DNA from: Melampsora larici-populina 98AG31
Taxonomy: Eukaryota; Basidiomycota; Pucciniomycetes; Pucciniales; Melampsoraceae
Assembly: GCF_000204055.1 (NCBI RefSeq)
Contig: NW_006768796.1
Coordinates: forward strand, 790,081-854,080
DNA length: 64,000 bases
Direction: 5' to 3'
In this document: positions 45,881 through 58,208 of the stretch, one piece after another
Position numbering within the stretch: position 1 is the first letter of the stretch
Layout of the letters: every line of letters starts with the position of its first letter
Translations under genes and position numbers: made by a program
Notes under the pieces: generated by a model
Databases searched by the model: none
What the model was told of the DNA's origin: nothing
What the model saw: the letters and a program-made list of their open reading frames with translations, nothing else

Positions 45881-46640
45881 GTGTGTATCACACGTCAATA
45901 GGAGTGAACGTTTCGGATATTCACTCCTATAAGCTGAGCAACCGTTTCCCAAAAAAATGCTTCTTCCACCATTTTAAAAACAAGTGAAGCCCTCGGATAA
46001 TGGTGTGTATCACACATAGAGAGGAGGGAACATTTTGAATGTTCCCTCCTTAAAAGAAGCTCTCTAGATAATTTCCCAAACCGAGTGAAGCCCTCGGATT
46101 TAGGTGTGTATGACACCTAAAGAGGAGTGAACATATTGATTATTCACTCCTCAAGAAACGCTCCCTAGGTAATTCCCAAACCGAGGGAAGCCCTCGGACT
46201 TAGGTGTGTATCACACCTAAAGTGGAGTGAACATATTGATCATTCACTCCTCAAGAAACGCTTCCCAGATAATTCTCAAACCGAGTGAAGCCCTCGGATT
46301 TAGGTGTGTATCACACCTCAAGAGGAGTGAACATATTGATCATTCACTCCTCGAGAAACGCTCTCTAGGTAATTTCTAAACAGAGTGAAGCCCTCAGATA
46401 TAGGTGTGTATCACACCTAAAGAGGAGTGATCATATTGATCATTCACTCCTAGAAAACAACTACAAAAGACCAACGGTTTCCCTAAACCGAGGGAAACCG
46501 TTGGATTGTGTTGTTTCACACACAAAAAGGAGTGCACTTCTCGATTATTCACTCTCACTCGCTAGTTTATTCGATTCCCATCCGAGTAAACGAGCGAGTG
46601 AAACACTTGGATTATGGTGTGTATCACACATCTTCCAGAG
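45881..46640. repeat. 100-bp tandem array with paired GGAGTGAA palindromes
   Basis: Units start exactly 100 bp apart at 46,001, 46,101, 46,201, 46,301 and 46,401, with diverged units on both sides. Each contains the palindrome GGTGTGTATCACACC and, about 10 bp later, GGAGTGAAC and GATCATTCACTCC facing each other. It lies between the stop codons of the dioxygenase and FAR1-OTU genes, mirroring the array at 12,600. Confidence 0.9.
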
Positions 46641-47574
46641 TGAATATTGATCATAGACCCTTGGAATATGAAGTGTAGGAGACGCTTCATATTCCAAGGG
46701 TGAATATGTTCATGATTCACCCCTAGAAAAGCTTCACCAAGCAATCAGCCCATCGTTCAACACCTTAATGTCTGACGTCTACATGTCCAAGTCTAACTAT
46801 TGATAAGATATGTATTGTCTACATATCTTATTCTTGTTCATTGGCAGGCGCACCAACCAAATAAGGAGACAATTGTTAAATTGCATAAAGACAACTTACC
46901 AAAGCATTGTAAGATGCTTTGCTTGTTTTATTTCTCTCGTTCAAATTTCTCACATTTGAAATACAAAATGAATTCATTTGAAAGCTAGATATCATGTTCA
47001 TTTATTTCATGGTTTGTGTATTTACAAACAGTCACTATCTGCCTCGTCAATATCACTATCTGGCTCATCACTATCGTATAAAACCACTGTATCTATTTTT
47101 GAATATGTGCCATCGTTTTGGGCAATCCAATCGCGTTGCCACTTGAGTTTCATGAATATACATCTATTGTTTTGATACAAGTTGGCCCAATCCGTAGCGA
47201 TGGGTAGGCAAACTTCATGCCAAAGTGGATGCATGAAGGGGACAGGTACTTGAGCTTGCCAGTTGAGATCGAGCGATATGAAGTGACTGTTTTCAATGTA
47301 CGCCATCACAATGGGATCCGCATTTGGAATATGAGACACCATGCAAGGTGGAATCAGACTGGAGTTTGCATCGTGAGGACTGTAATAGACTACTGGGCGA
47401 TTAAAGGTGTTTGCTATGATGTACCCTCCCATAGGCATCGGAAACCATTTATCGGGACCGGTTTTGAGAGCTGTTGGATCAATAATTGAGGTAATATGGT
47501 TGATGTCCGTATCCACCGCGAATTTGGGTAGGTTTTTCTGGTACCAGAGGTAGTTTGCGTGTAGATGTTGAGAA

Positions 47575-47983
47575 CACCTGTGTCACCTGTGAAAAGTGAC
47601 ATGTAGGCCAATAGAAATATGCGCTGTACCAAGGGCAGCCAAGCCCGTACTTTGCAGCAGCGCCCCCCAGATGACCTGAGAGCACACCTTGAGCACACTC
47701 CAAGTACCTCAAGTCATCCACCAGAGACTCAAAAAATGTTTTACATCCCCATTCAAGGCCATCTCAATCTTCTCTCAAATTTTCACTCAGTTGCAATTTT
47801 ATAATCCTGGCACACTTTTTATAACTCACCCAGAGCGCTCTGGGTACCTCTCAGAGCGCTCTGAGTACCCCGCAGAGCGCTCTGAGTACCCCTCAGAGCG
47901 CTCTGGATGCCCCGAGTCAAAGTGCTCTGGCTTTACCCGGAGCACTCTACCTATGCTCCGTGCTCTGATTCATCCAGAGTTCC
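47575..47983 (+). repeat. Element B left terminal inverted repeat (409 bp)
   Basis: Contains four copies of the palindromic unit CAGAGCGCTCTG spaced ~21 bp apart (about 47,830-47,910), plus related CGGAGCACTCT words. Matches 57,800-58,208 in reverse. Confidence 0.95.
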
Positions 47984-48068
47984 TCTGCCTCAGAAGACTC
48001 AACCATCACGACTTCACAAGGACATGCGACCACCAAAAACAAGCAATTGACATATCAAAGAAGTGGAA

Positions 48069-51000
48069 TTACATATCATCATCTCCACCCTCAAAATCTG
48101 AATCCTCCAAATCCAACTCGCCAAAACCTAAACCCCACATATCGCCTTCATCAACCCCCGCCAAGATCTCCAACTCCTCAACTTGAGCCTCGTTCAGTGG
48201 CTCAGCATCAAGTATTGGAGCGTGAGCTATTTCTTTCCAGTCTTCTCGTGCTCTCCTCACCAGCCCGTTCCACTGAAGCTCAAGTGCTCTATCTTCTTCT
48301 CCTGACAGGCTACTGTAGTCAACTGTTTGATTCAGTATCTTATACATGTCAGCATCCCAGGTGATACATAATCTCGATTGACGCTGCAAGAATTGAACAA
48401 GAGTCGCATGTAAGACAACCTTGCTTTCTTCCAAACGATCTTCCTCTCTTGCTTTTTTTGATTCTGTGATTTCCATCATCCACCTGTTAGGGATCGATTC
48501 CAGGTTTGCGTCTATCACAGAGTACCCAGTCAAACCGTCAGTCATCAAGACACCATGAACCACCCAGTCCGTAGCCATCTGACCAACGTACCTTCTATAC
48601 CCAGTGCGGTTCGAACGACCGATACCTTCTCATCTACAGCCAACGCCCATTTTATCATTTGCCTACATTCTCGTGCAACTCGAGAAAGCTCATCACAAGC
48701 ATGTGACATGGAAAGGTACGCTTGAATTCCTTCCTGGGTTCTTGGATCAATAGCCCACGCCTCGGTTGGATGTGTGAGGTGACCAACATCCCAAAATGTA
48801 TCATACACTGACAGGCTTCGTATATGTTCAAATGAATGGCATTCAATCACGACTCCATCGGCAAAACTCGTGTTGAATGTATTAACAAGTCGCTCAAAGG
48901 TTTTATACTTTGTTTTCAGGGCAGCTTGTTTCTCTCTCAACACCTTTTTCATTTTTTGCTGAGCCCGGGTACCTTGAAGATTGATGTATCTAGTCAGCCA
49001 CATGAGCCAATATATCCACAAATGAATGAAATACATAGGATCATACATATACATACCTTCCCTTTCATCACTATGTTTCTGCATAGTGAAGACATCAATT
49101 TTTGCTACGTGTAGCTTTGACTTGGCCACTCGAATTCGGATCAAGCTCCGACCTTTGGGTGCTATAAAAACCAAAGAGTTAGACACTTGTAAGGCCACCA
49201 AAATGACAAATCTCACTCCTTGCACCAGGAGTATCGCGGTACTCATTGCCACCCAGCTCTTCCACAATCTCATCGATTTTTTCATTTAACACTAAGATTG
49301 ACCTTGGTAAACTATCCATTTCGATTCTTTCTGCTCTTGTCAGGTCACGCCTCGCTATTCCCTGCAAAGCTTCTAGATCAAGCCTGGAGTGACCGGTTGT
49401 TTACTTGATGATAAAAAGAAGTAGATGATAAAAATAGTAGAATTGACTCACTCAGATTTTCGAAGATCTTCTTCAAGCCCCACCAACTTGGTCAGTTTCT
49501 TACTCAAAACATCAGAGTTTTCAGCAACCATGCTTTTCAGCTGACATTCCCTTTGACGGCTCCATTGTTCAATGAAGTACTCCTTTGTGTATCGTGGCTC
49601 GCGTTTTAGTAGTTCTAACTTTGTGTGGCTTTCTAAGTACAGCTTGTGTGCTACAGCCTGGCGTTTGAGAAGCCATTTAACTTCTCAGACAAAACAAAGA
49701 AATGAGTTCTGTTTGCTTTATTGTGTACAAATAAGATAGTTGTATGTACCCAAGTTGGAACGACCTGATTCATTGTGATGCTGGCCACGTAAATTCAATG
49801 CAGCAAGTCGATGGGACTTTGTTGAATACCTCAGTCCACTAACTAAAGATGCCAGCCGAGACCATATACGTTCCATTCCCTCCCCATCCGACAATCCCCA
49901 GTCCATGTTAAGACGTGGATTATACTGTAGCTGGCAACTCCATTGGTGAACAAAAGCGTGAAAGACACTTGTTCCAAACATTAAAAGTCCGGCGTCACGT
50001 TCATCCGAAAACAAATCACGCTGGAAAAGAAACAAGGTGAACAATCTTTCTATCCAAAAAAATTAATAACATACTTTTATTACACCCTTCTCCAGGTTAC
50101 AGCCTATGTCATACAGTACACCGTATTTCATATCACGTTCACTTTGCTTTAGAAGCCATCCAAGCATAGCCACTGGGAAATGACCCCTGGAAGGAGTGTG
50201 TTAGATACCGGAGTAATGTAGTGGGCTTGATTACGAGAGAAGCTCACTTTTCTCCACTCTTAATTATATTAATGAACTTGATTATGTGGTCATGACGACA
50301 CCCCATGCCCATCAAGCCGGTCTCGTCAAAACTACGAAAAGAATGACCTCCTCAAATGTCATCTGCTGCAGTGTGTTGGGCACTGCAGGGGTCCTGTAAC
50401 ATTAAAAAGGTCAATTTTACTATTGAAGACTTAGGAATTCTAACTCCCACAACGTACAATCACTTTAGTACGAGTTTTGTCCGCCGGCTGTTTAGCCATC
50501 TTATTCTCCCACCATTTAATCTCGTCGGGAGCAAGAAAGAGAGCAGGTGTTACTCCCGTTTCGCCTCTCCACACAGCACTAGTGGCTTCATGTCGCCGGT
50601 GCTGAAAATTGCCGTCTAAGCAAACGACCACGTTTGGCTCAGCAGCACGTTTTCCCAGTACTTCCGGTCCAAAAAATGGAGGACACGTTGACGCGAGAAT
50701 GTCTTCAGGCGATAAACGAAGGGCCTTTGTGGTCAACTCGTCCTTCAGTCGCATCATTTCGCGAAATGCATCCACAGCCGCCGAAAAGGGCTTGCGCCAA
50801 TCTAGCGACTACATATGTAATTCAACAAACCGTTAGTTTTTCATTCTGAACGTTTCAGCTCTTACTAATGAATAGAGTGATTAAATAATAAGTATATGTA
50901 CAGAAGTCAAGATTCAAATAGATACAACTTGATTGTATTTATTTTCTCACCTGATTGGTTCCGGGATTTACTAGGAGTGAATGTCGAGGATCAAGAAACT

Positions 51001-51755
51001 CGTCTTGCGCATCCACGAAAGGAGCCAATCGAATGCTACAGTGCTTCCATACTATGTGATGGTATCTGAGCAGCCGTATTGAAAACGCGATTTGAGGGGC
51101 CTTTGCTGAGCCTCCAATATATCCCATGCGCAGGAGACGGACCACACGAGGAGTGCATTGGCACACCTTGAGAGTGATCTTTGATCGAGCTGAAAACAGT
51201 ACATATCAACTATCTGGTTTGATACATAGGACAAGATAAAGAAGACTCACTTGCCCAGTCTATGGCATCAATCGATATGTCTTTTATTTTCCATGAAGCA
51301 CAGTTACATGATTCATTCATGTCGTGATTCCAGAGAATAGGATCAGTCCACTGGAAAGTGGTCCGACTACATGGCATAAACGCTAAAAACATCTTTGGAA
51401 AGACGTTCTTCCAATCAGCTTCCTCGCGCAATGTCCTTTCCTGGTATGTAACACTGCGATAATATTCGGCTGGATTGACGGGAGGCCTGTCCTGTTTGTT
51501 TTCATCTGTGTTACTGATATTATCGGCGGCTATAAACTCATCGTATAATGGTTGATTGACCTGTGGATCAATGGCTGGTGTGGGTTGACCAGATCCTTCG
51601 GCAACTCCCGTCAAGGTTGAACGCCTGGCTTTCGACGCTTCTGTCTCGCGAGCTTGCCTTTCAGCGAGTTTAATTCCTGCGGCTGATTGTGGAGTTCGCT
51701 TAGCTAGCCTGGTTTGTTTCCGAGGTGGTTGGATCTCTTCCCCAGGTAAGGCCAT
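48069..51755 (-). pseudogene. KDZ transposase of element B, nonsense mutation
   Basis: ATG 51,755. The first exons are 51,251-51,755, 50,951-51,189 and 50,464-50,808, all in frame. The cysteine cluster CNCASW...VCQCTP precedes the strand KAPQIAFSIRLLRY. FVCL-type motif VVCLDGNFQHRRH carries the first Asp. In the next exon (from 50,393) an in-frame TGA lies at 50,352-50,354, where the element A copy reads CGG in DDSRGKS. The rest is still recognisable: DETGLMGMGCRHDH, YDIGCNLEKG, WSCQLQYNPRLNMDWG, LSDGEGMERIW, then an acidic C-terminus ending at 48,069. The copy is likely inactive but has near-identical terminal repeats, so it may have been moved in trans. Confidence 0.88.
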
Positions 51756-54629
51756 TACGATTGAAAGTGAAAGATTGAAGTAGGAATAAGGACAATTGAT
51801 TAGAATTGATCGTAGAACAATGCTATTCTCTCAGTAATTTTTCAAAGTTACTTTCATTACGATACTCTCGGTCGGTCATTTCATATTGGATAATAGTGTA
51901 CCCTCATTAGTATGACATCTTTTTGGCAGATGAAGGAAGGAAACCCTAGTGACCATTGCAGTGCTACTCAGGGGTGATCTTGATTAAATCTTTCCTGATT
52001 TGAAGATAACCTGTCAATCGATAAGTCGATGTACCCAAGATGGACAATAATCGATAAGTCAATTTACCCAAGATGGACAATTATTGATCGGAAATTATCC
52101 AAGGACATTGGTTTGGAAGGACCATTGGGTTCCTTCCGAGCACCTACAAGATTGACATCAGAATGTCAAAGATGCCTCCTTTCGATTCGCCTGAAAGTAT
52201 GTGGCTTATGTGAATGTGAAGTCTATCAAATGATAGGCTCGCATGATCTGGTATCTGCCTGTCTTGACCCATAAAGAAATGCAAATGACCTCCCTAAGAC
52301 AAGCTTGTGTACTTGTACCGATGAACCAAAAGGTTATTACAACTACTAGACCAACATGTTTCAATAAATAGTGAGTACCAAGTTTAGTGAGTAATGAGTT
52401 GAATGTTATATCCATCAACAACCATTATCAAAGAATGAAAAAAATTGGCAAAATATAATAGTCTGGCTTGCGCTTGGTTGTTTATCATATATAAGATCAT
52501 GATGTGTGAAAGGGGTTGAATTCAAAATCACACATGGTTTTCTACCAATGTTTCAACAAGATTACTACCAGAGCAACAACTTCCAACATATAGTCAGTTG
52601 AATGTTATATCTGTTGCACATTATCAGAGAAAGAGAAATAAAACAGAGTCTTGCTTACCATTCAACAAGATTACTACTAGAGCAACAACTTCCAACATAT
52701 AGTCAGTTGAATGTTATATCTGTTGCACATTATCAGAGAAAGAGAAAAAAAACAGAGTCTTGCTTACCATTACGTGTACATCATATGTGCTCATATAAAG
52801 TGGTCAAATTCCAGATTTGAGTGATTCACTCCCCCCACAAAAAAAGTTGACTGATGCAAAAATACATGCTCACACATTATCAAGCAAGGTCCATTTTTGG
52901 CTTGTCTCAAAAAAAGGAAAAAGTTTTCCTCATGCAGCATTTCCTTAAAAACATGCTCAGAAATCATTAATGGGGGTTTGAGTGGTCTTCAGGCTAGCAA
53001 ACCCTTGATGTATACAGAATGTAGGCCAACTCTGACTGATTCCTAATCAATTGATAAAACTGGTTATTTTGAAAAACCAAAAAGGGTTTATTTGCTACAA
53101 TATAATATGTGCATTACTCTCAAGTCTAAATACCAATACAAAGGAGGCCACTAAGGGGTGTTTCTGTGAGTGATAGCTCACCCCTCAGCTATAAAAGATG
53201 TAGAACAGCTCTGACTGATCTCTAATGAAGCCTTACATCTTGATCTCATCAAAAAACAACAAAGTTTCAATTGCCAACATTCTGACCACATCACTCTCAA
53301 ATAGTATAGTACTAAATAACCACTACAAATGCCACTAAGTAGTCTTTAGGTGAAGGCCAGCAGACCAATAATGTATAGTAATGTATGGAAACTATTCCGT
53401 ATCCCTAATTAAGCAACACTTTTTGGTTTTATCAAAAAACAAGTAAGTCTAACATTATTCCTGCATCACTTGCAAATCGTATCAAACACCCACTACAAAG
53501 GCCACTAAGTGGTCTTCACATGAGTGCCAGCGCACCCATGATGTATGTATAGTGTAGACCAACCATCATATATCCCCAATCAAGCTTCACATCAAATAAA
53601 TTATTTGCCAAAACCATTCCCGCATCACTCTCAAATAGTATCATGAGTTTTGTAAGTTCTCACAGGAGTAAAAGCTTTGGGTTTTCTGAAAACTAGGTGG
53701 GGTTATACATCATCCCAAATATACTAAGGGCACATGTAGGTTCTTCAGTGTAATGGTGCTCAGACACTCAAGTTTGATTCAAGTTTTGTATGAAAAGCTG
53801 GACCTTCTAATCTCGAGTGATTATGAATTCAGGTTTTTTTAACACTAAGTGGTTTCTGCCCACGTCTAAAAGTGATAAAACACTTCAAACACTTGATATG
53901 TATTGTGAGTAAAGCTCCACGTCACAATCAACTCGAAGCCTCCAAAAGGATATCTACTTCACCTAAATTCGACTCAAACACCCTTACCTTCCAATCATCA
54001 AATTGAAAATTCTAAAATATTCATCCATTTCTACTTCAGGCACGGACAGGAAGGGAGGAAACTCTATTATTTCCTAGACTTAGGCCCTAACTCAGTATCT
54101 CATGTATGTGCCTAAGTCCAAACCTTCCTTCCTTTGCATGAACTTGATCTACCACTAACACAACCTTACCCCAACAGTAAGCATCATGTTCTGAGTGGTG
54201 TGGGGTGGGTCTCCGGGTATTAAGATGCCGGCATGGGCTAGAAATTATGCCATAATCCTATACCCGAGAGAGCGAGAGCAAGTTCGGAGAAGTGTTGAGT
54301 AATGATATCCGCAATTCAATTATCTTTTTAAAAGAAAGAAAAGCTAGAAATCTTTCCTAGAGAAAGATAACAGAGAGAATCTATTGAAGAGAAAGGCTAG
54401 TGTGTTACTCCAAGGTGAAGTAAGGAAGAACCGGCGAAGCAGTGAAAAAGTTTTTTCATTCCTTCTGTATTTGGTTCCCAACCAAATTTGCCTCTTTGTG
54501 AAATCTCACCTTTCACAAACTTCCTCTCAAACCTTGGAGTTACACCACTACCTTTCCCCGTGCCCTTGTGAAATGGACCTCTGTGTACCTCCGCAAGCTC
54601 TGGGAACACACCCAATCTCAAGTACAGCC
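51756..54629. repeat. Element B central spacer with tandem repeats
   Basis: The intergenic region between divergent genes has no ORF of note. A ~105-bp head-to-tail duplication spans about 52,552-52,770 (TCAACAAGATTACTAC, AGTCAGTTGAATG). About four diverged ~160-185-bp units around CACTAAGTGGTCTTC lie at 52,980-53,600. Confidence 0.65.
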
Positions 54630-56560
54630 ATGGTTTCTGGTACACGCTCCAAAAGACATATCACAAATCCACCAAAAACTTCAAAAAATTCAAAAGCTTC
54701 AAAAACTTTGAAAACTTCGAAAACTTCGAAAACTTTGACTAGCCACAATCAAAATGCCCGTAAGAAGAACACTTCATCAGCTTCTGGTACGGCGGCCGAT
54801 ACTTTGAATGATGAGGAAGAAATCAAAGATCCGGACTTTGAAGACGAAGATGAAGACACTCAAGAAATTCCCAACAGCTCAAAAACCATTCCAACCAAAA
54901 AAATCTTTCGCTCCAGATTTCCACAATTGGAACTTGACACTTTTGAAGAACAACTTGATCAATGGACCATAGCCAAACTTCGTGATTGCATTGTGAAGCA
55001 AAACTCTTGCCGTAGCTCAGCTCACAAAGACATCAAGGATACCGTGAAATTACTCAGAATGGATTTTGAGAAACAAGTTCTCATGGTCGCGTTGATGGCA
55101 GGTGTTCCTGAAGTAGTCATATGGAATTTAATGTGAGTTGAGGTGTTCTTTGCATTCACCAGTTCTTCATCCAGCTGACTTTTAGCGTTTGTTCCAGGGG
55201 GTTTGGGAAATATAAGGGCAAGGCAAACCCTTGGATCCGGTTTCTTTCTTTCTGTATAAAATGTCTCGGTGACAAGTGTTTGTCCCATCTGTTTCATTTC
55301 ATACTACTCTTTCTATCATAATCAACTCATCTGACCTTTTATTATTTTTACCTATCAATCAATGACTACATCAAAATCATAGTACCAGAGCGCGACAACA
55401 AGGACGAATGGGTCGCTCGAAATCAGAAGATGGCTGACGAGTGGGCTCAACTGAGCAAAGACGAGCAAAACATCTTTCGCGATCCATATTTCTTCGCTCT
55501 AGCCGGCATTCCTGATTATTCTACGCATGTCATCGACACTGAAGAGACTGTAGAAGACGATCCTGCAAATGGAGTCAATGTACAGCAATTTGATGCTTCC
55601 ACCACACCGGCTACAGTCCATCAACTATCAGAATCTGACAAAGAGAAGTACCAGCCTATATTTAACAAGTTGGTGAACGTTGACAAGGTTCATATGTGCC
55701 ATGGAAAACCTGAACCGCTGCCATCTATCGCCACTCTTCAAAAGAGATCCCTTCTTGCTGTGAGAAAGGCTCACCAAGACGTATGTTAAATCATTTTGGA
55801 TTGTCTCAAAAGTTGAAATCAAGTCTCTGAATTATGTTGCCTCCATTTGTACCATCTAGTTTGCGGTGATCTGTCAACGAAATCAAATATCTTATTACTT
55901 GACAACTGCAAGCTGTGGCGGAGTTAATGGGTGGTCGCAAACATTCTCAAATGACGTCGATTTCGCCAAGTGGGCACTTGACAAATGTCATGTACCAACC
56001 AAATTTGCCAACTATGTCCATGGAAAAGATGCGGTTCAAGAAATCAAGAAGAAGACTCCACAAGCGAGCAATGCCCGCAGAAGTCAACTAACTATGCTTC
56101 TCAATAATCTGATGAGTAAGTTTTATTCTGGTGACTCAAAGGACTTCTTAATTGAATAAGTAATTAATTATCTCTATGCAGAGGAGCACATGCCCGAGGT
56201 ATTCCAAAAGTGCCCGATCCGGTCAGCTACATACAAACTAAGCGTTGGAAAGTTCAAATTGTACAGAAACCTGGAAGTTCCCTCTCATCGCAAGACCTCC
56301 TTGTTGGTCACCGAAAAGCTACTGATTCGATTGTCAAGGCCTGGATCAAAGATATTCAAGACAAGAATTTCGTACTGGAAGCATTATCTGAATCTGAGAT
56401 CAATCAACAGGACGCCACTTTGCAAGAATCAGCCAACCCAGCCCTTCAAAACGATCAATCAGACCCCAATCGTAGCTCCAGCACAGAACAAACTAGGTAC
56501 AAGGGCAAGAAGCGGCGCGTGGTTTCCGATTCTGAGTCTTCAGACACCAATGATGTTTAG
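54630..56560 (+). CDS. KDZ companion protein, HMG-box-like (element B copy)
   Basis: Likely start ATG 54,630 (MVSGTRSKRH), by analogy with the element A copy. Exons: 54,630 to about 55,110-55,132, then 55,383-55,780, 55,860-56,115 and 56,184-56,560. The last three junctions keep frame. The N-terminus is basic with repeated SKTLKTSK-like words, then an acidic stretch. A segment KMADEWAQLSKDEQNIF resembles an HMG box helix, followed by EKYQPIFNKLVNVDKV shared with the element A protein. The C-terminus is KGKKRRVVSDSESSD, an NLS-like plus acidic tail. The first donor site is ambiguous: GTGAGT at 55,133 shifts frame, while GTGTTC at 55,112 does not. A role in binding element ends is inferred. Confidence 0.62.
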
Positions 56561-56689
56561 GATCTCATATATACCACTGTTTCTCAAAATTATGTTCAAA
56601 CTATTGAGTATCAGGTCTATCAAAGGGAGGTATCTTGAAATCTGTGAACGAATATAAAACGGTTGGAACCATTCATCATTTCAATCTTA

Positions 56690-57150
56690 TTGTTTCATTA
56701 AGCTTCTTGTGTTTGATCTACCATCAAACCTTTGATGTGTATTTTGCCGACAATTTTTATATTTTTTTTACTATATGATGGTTTTATGAAATTCAGTTGA
56801 ATCGATGCTGGTTTTGTTTTGTGACACCTCAAACTTCGATCAAATTTTTTCAATTTTCTTCTTGTCGTATTAAGTAAATTCATATTTCATTCACGTACAT
56901 GTTATGAAATTCAATCAAATCAATGCTATCTTTGTGTGAAACACATCCAAACTCTCTATTGAGCCTTTTTCATTTCAATCTTACTGGTCGTATAATTCTA
57001 TAGGTAAAATCACATTTCATTCAAAAAGACTTCATAATCAAATCAATGCTGGTCTTGTGTGAAACGAGACCAAACTCTCTCTATTGAGATCAATCAATCC
57101 ATCGTATGTATATGTAAATTCATATTGCAAGTTCAGATGAATCAATAATT
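56690..57150. repeat. Degenerate ~130-bp repeats, element B
   Basis: Three to four diverged units share ATGAAATTCA, AATCAATGCTGG, TTGTGTGAAAC and CCAAACTCTCTATTGAG. They lie downstream of the companion gene. Confidence 0.6.
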
Positions 57151-57799
57151 TTTCATCATTTGAAGGGTTTGAATTCAAGTTCTGATCAATCAATAACTTT
57201 GCATCATTTTAAATAGCAATCATTTTTCTCACATGAAGTCTAAAACGTACTTGTTCACTACTCTTTCACGTATGTGTTCATATCATATATCTTTTAACCA
57301 AAATAGTGTACCGTAGTGTACCATCAGGAAGAGGAGTTTGTACAAGTTAAGGACTACTCATACAAAGCTCACGTCATCTGGTGTACAAAGACAGGATTTG
57401 TAAAAAAACAAAGGTGTGATTTGAATTGCATGAAACGGATGAACACTACTGATATTGTATAGATTATGTTGATGTATAATGCACCGGATTTGAATCTCAA
57501 ATACTGGATTTTGATATTTTATGGGGATTATTTAATTGTGATTTGAACTTGTGATTGATGTACGGTTGGTTGGCAATCGATTTGGCTGACAGACAAGAGG
57601 TAACCTCCATATACATAAGGTGATATTACGGTGTTGGGTTTGATTGGTTTGTGGTGGGAGCTAATTGGTAGAGGATGTTGGTCGATGGAACAAGAGTGAT
57701 GAATTGCTTGAAAGACTGTTGTCGGTTCATTCAATCTCAAAGGGAACAATTATGTATGTAGTTGTACAATTTTGAAGACTGAGTTACTGACGGTTGTGG
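57151..57799. other. element B spacer, no gene seen
   Basis: AT-rich DNA before the right terminal repeat. Nothing supported. Confidence 0.4.
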
Positions 57800-58208
57800 G
57801 GAACTCTGGATGAATCAGAGCACGGAGCATAGGTAGAGTGCTCCGGGTAAAGCCAGAGCACTTTGACTCGGGGCATCCAGAGCGCTCTGAGGGGTACTCA
57901 GAGCGCTCTGAGGGGTACTCAGAGCGCTCTGAGAGGTACCCAGAGCGCTCTGGGTGAGTTATAAAAAGTGTGCCAGGATTATAAAATTGCAACTGAGTGA
58001 AAATTTGAGAGAAGATTGAGATGGCCTTGAATGGGGATGTAAAACATTTTTTGAGTCTCTGGTGGATGACTTGGGGTACTTGGAGTGTGCTCAAGGTGTG
58101 CTCTCAGGTCATCTGGGGTGCGCTGCTGCAAAGTACGGGCTTGGCTGCCCTTGGGACAGCGCATATTTCTATTGGCTTACATGTCACTTTTCACAGGTGA
58201 CACAGGTG
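57800..58208 (-). repeat. Element B right terminal inverted repeat (409 bp)
   Basis: Reverse-complement partner of 47,575-47,983. Same palindrome cluster CAGAGCGCTCTG (about 57,875-57,955). Confidence 0.95.

Noticed and set aside
45881..46640. CRISPR-like regular repeat spacing
   Set aside because: The genome is fungal, units are 100-bp head-to-tail copies without unique spacers, and no cas gene exists.
47619..48186. Plus-strand open frame with repeated ERSEYPSERS
   Set aside because: It is the CAGAGCGCTCTG palindrome cluster of the element B terminal repeat, and its mirror image appears at 57,750-58,094.
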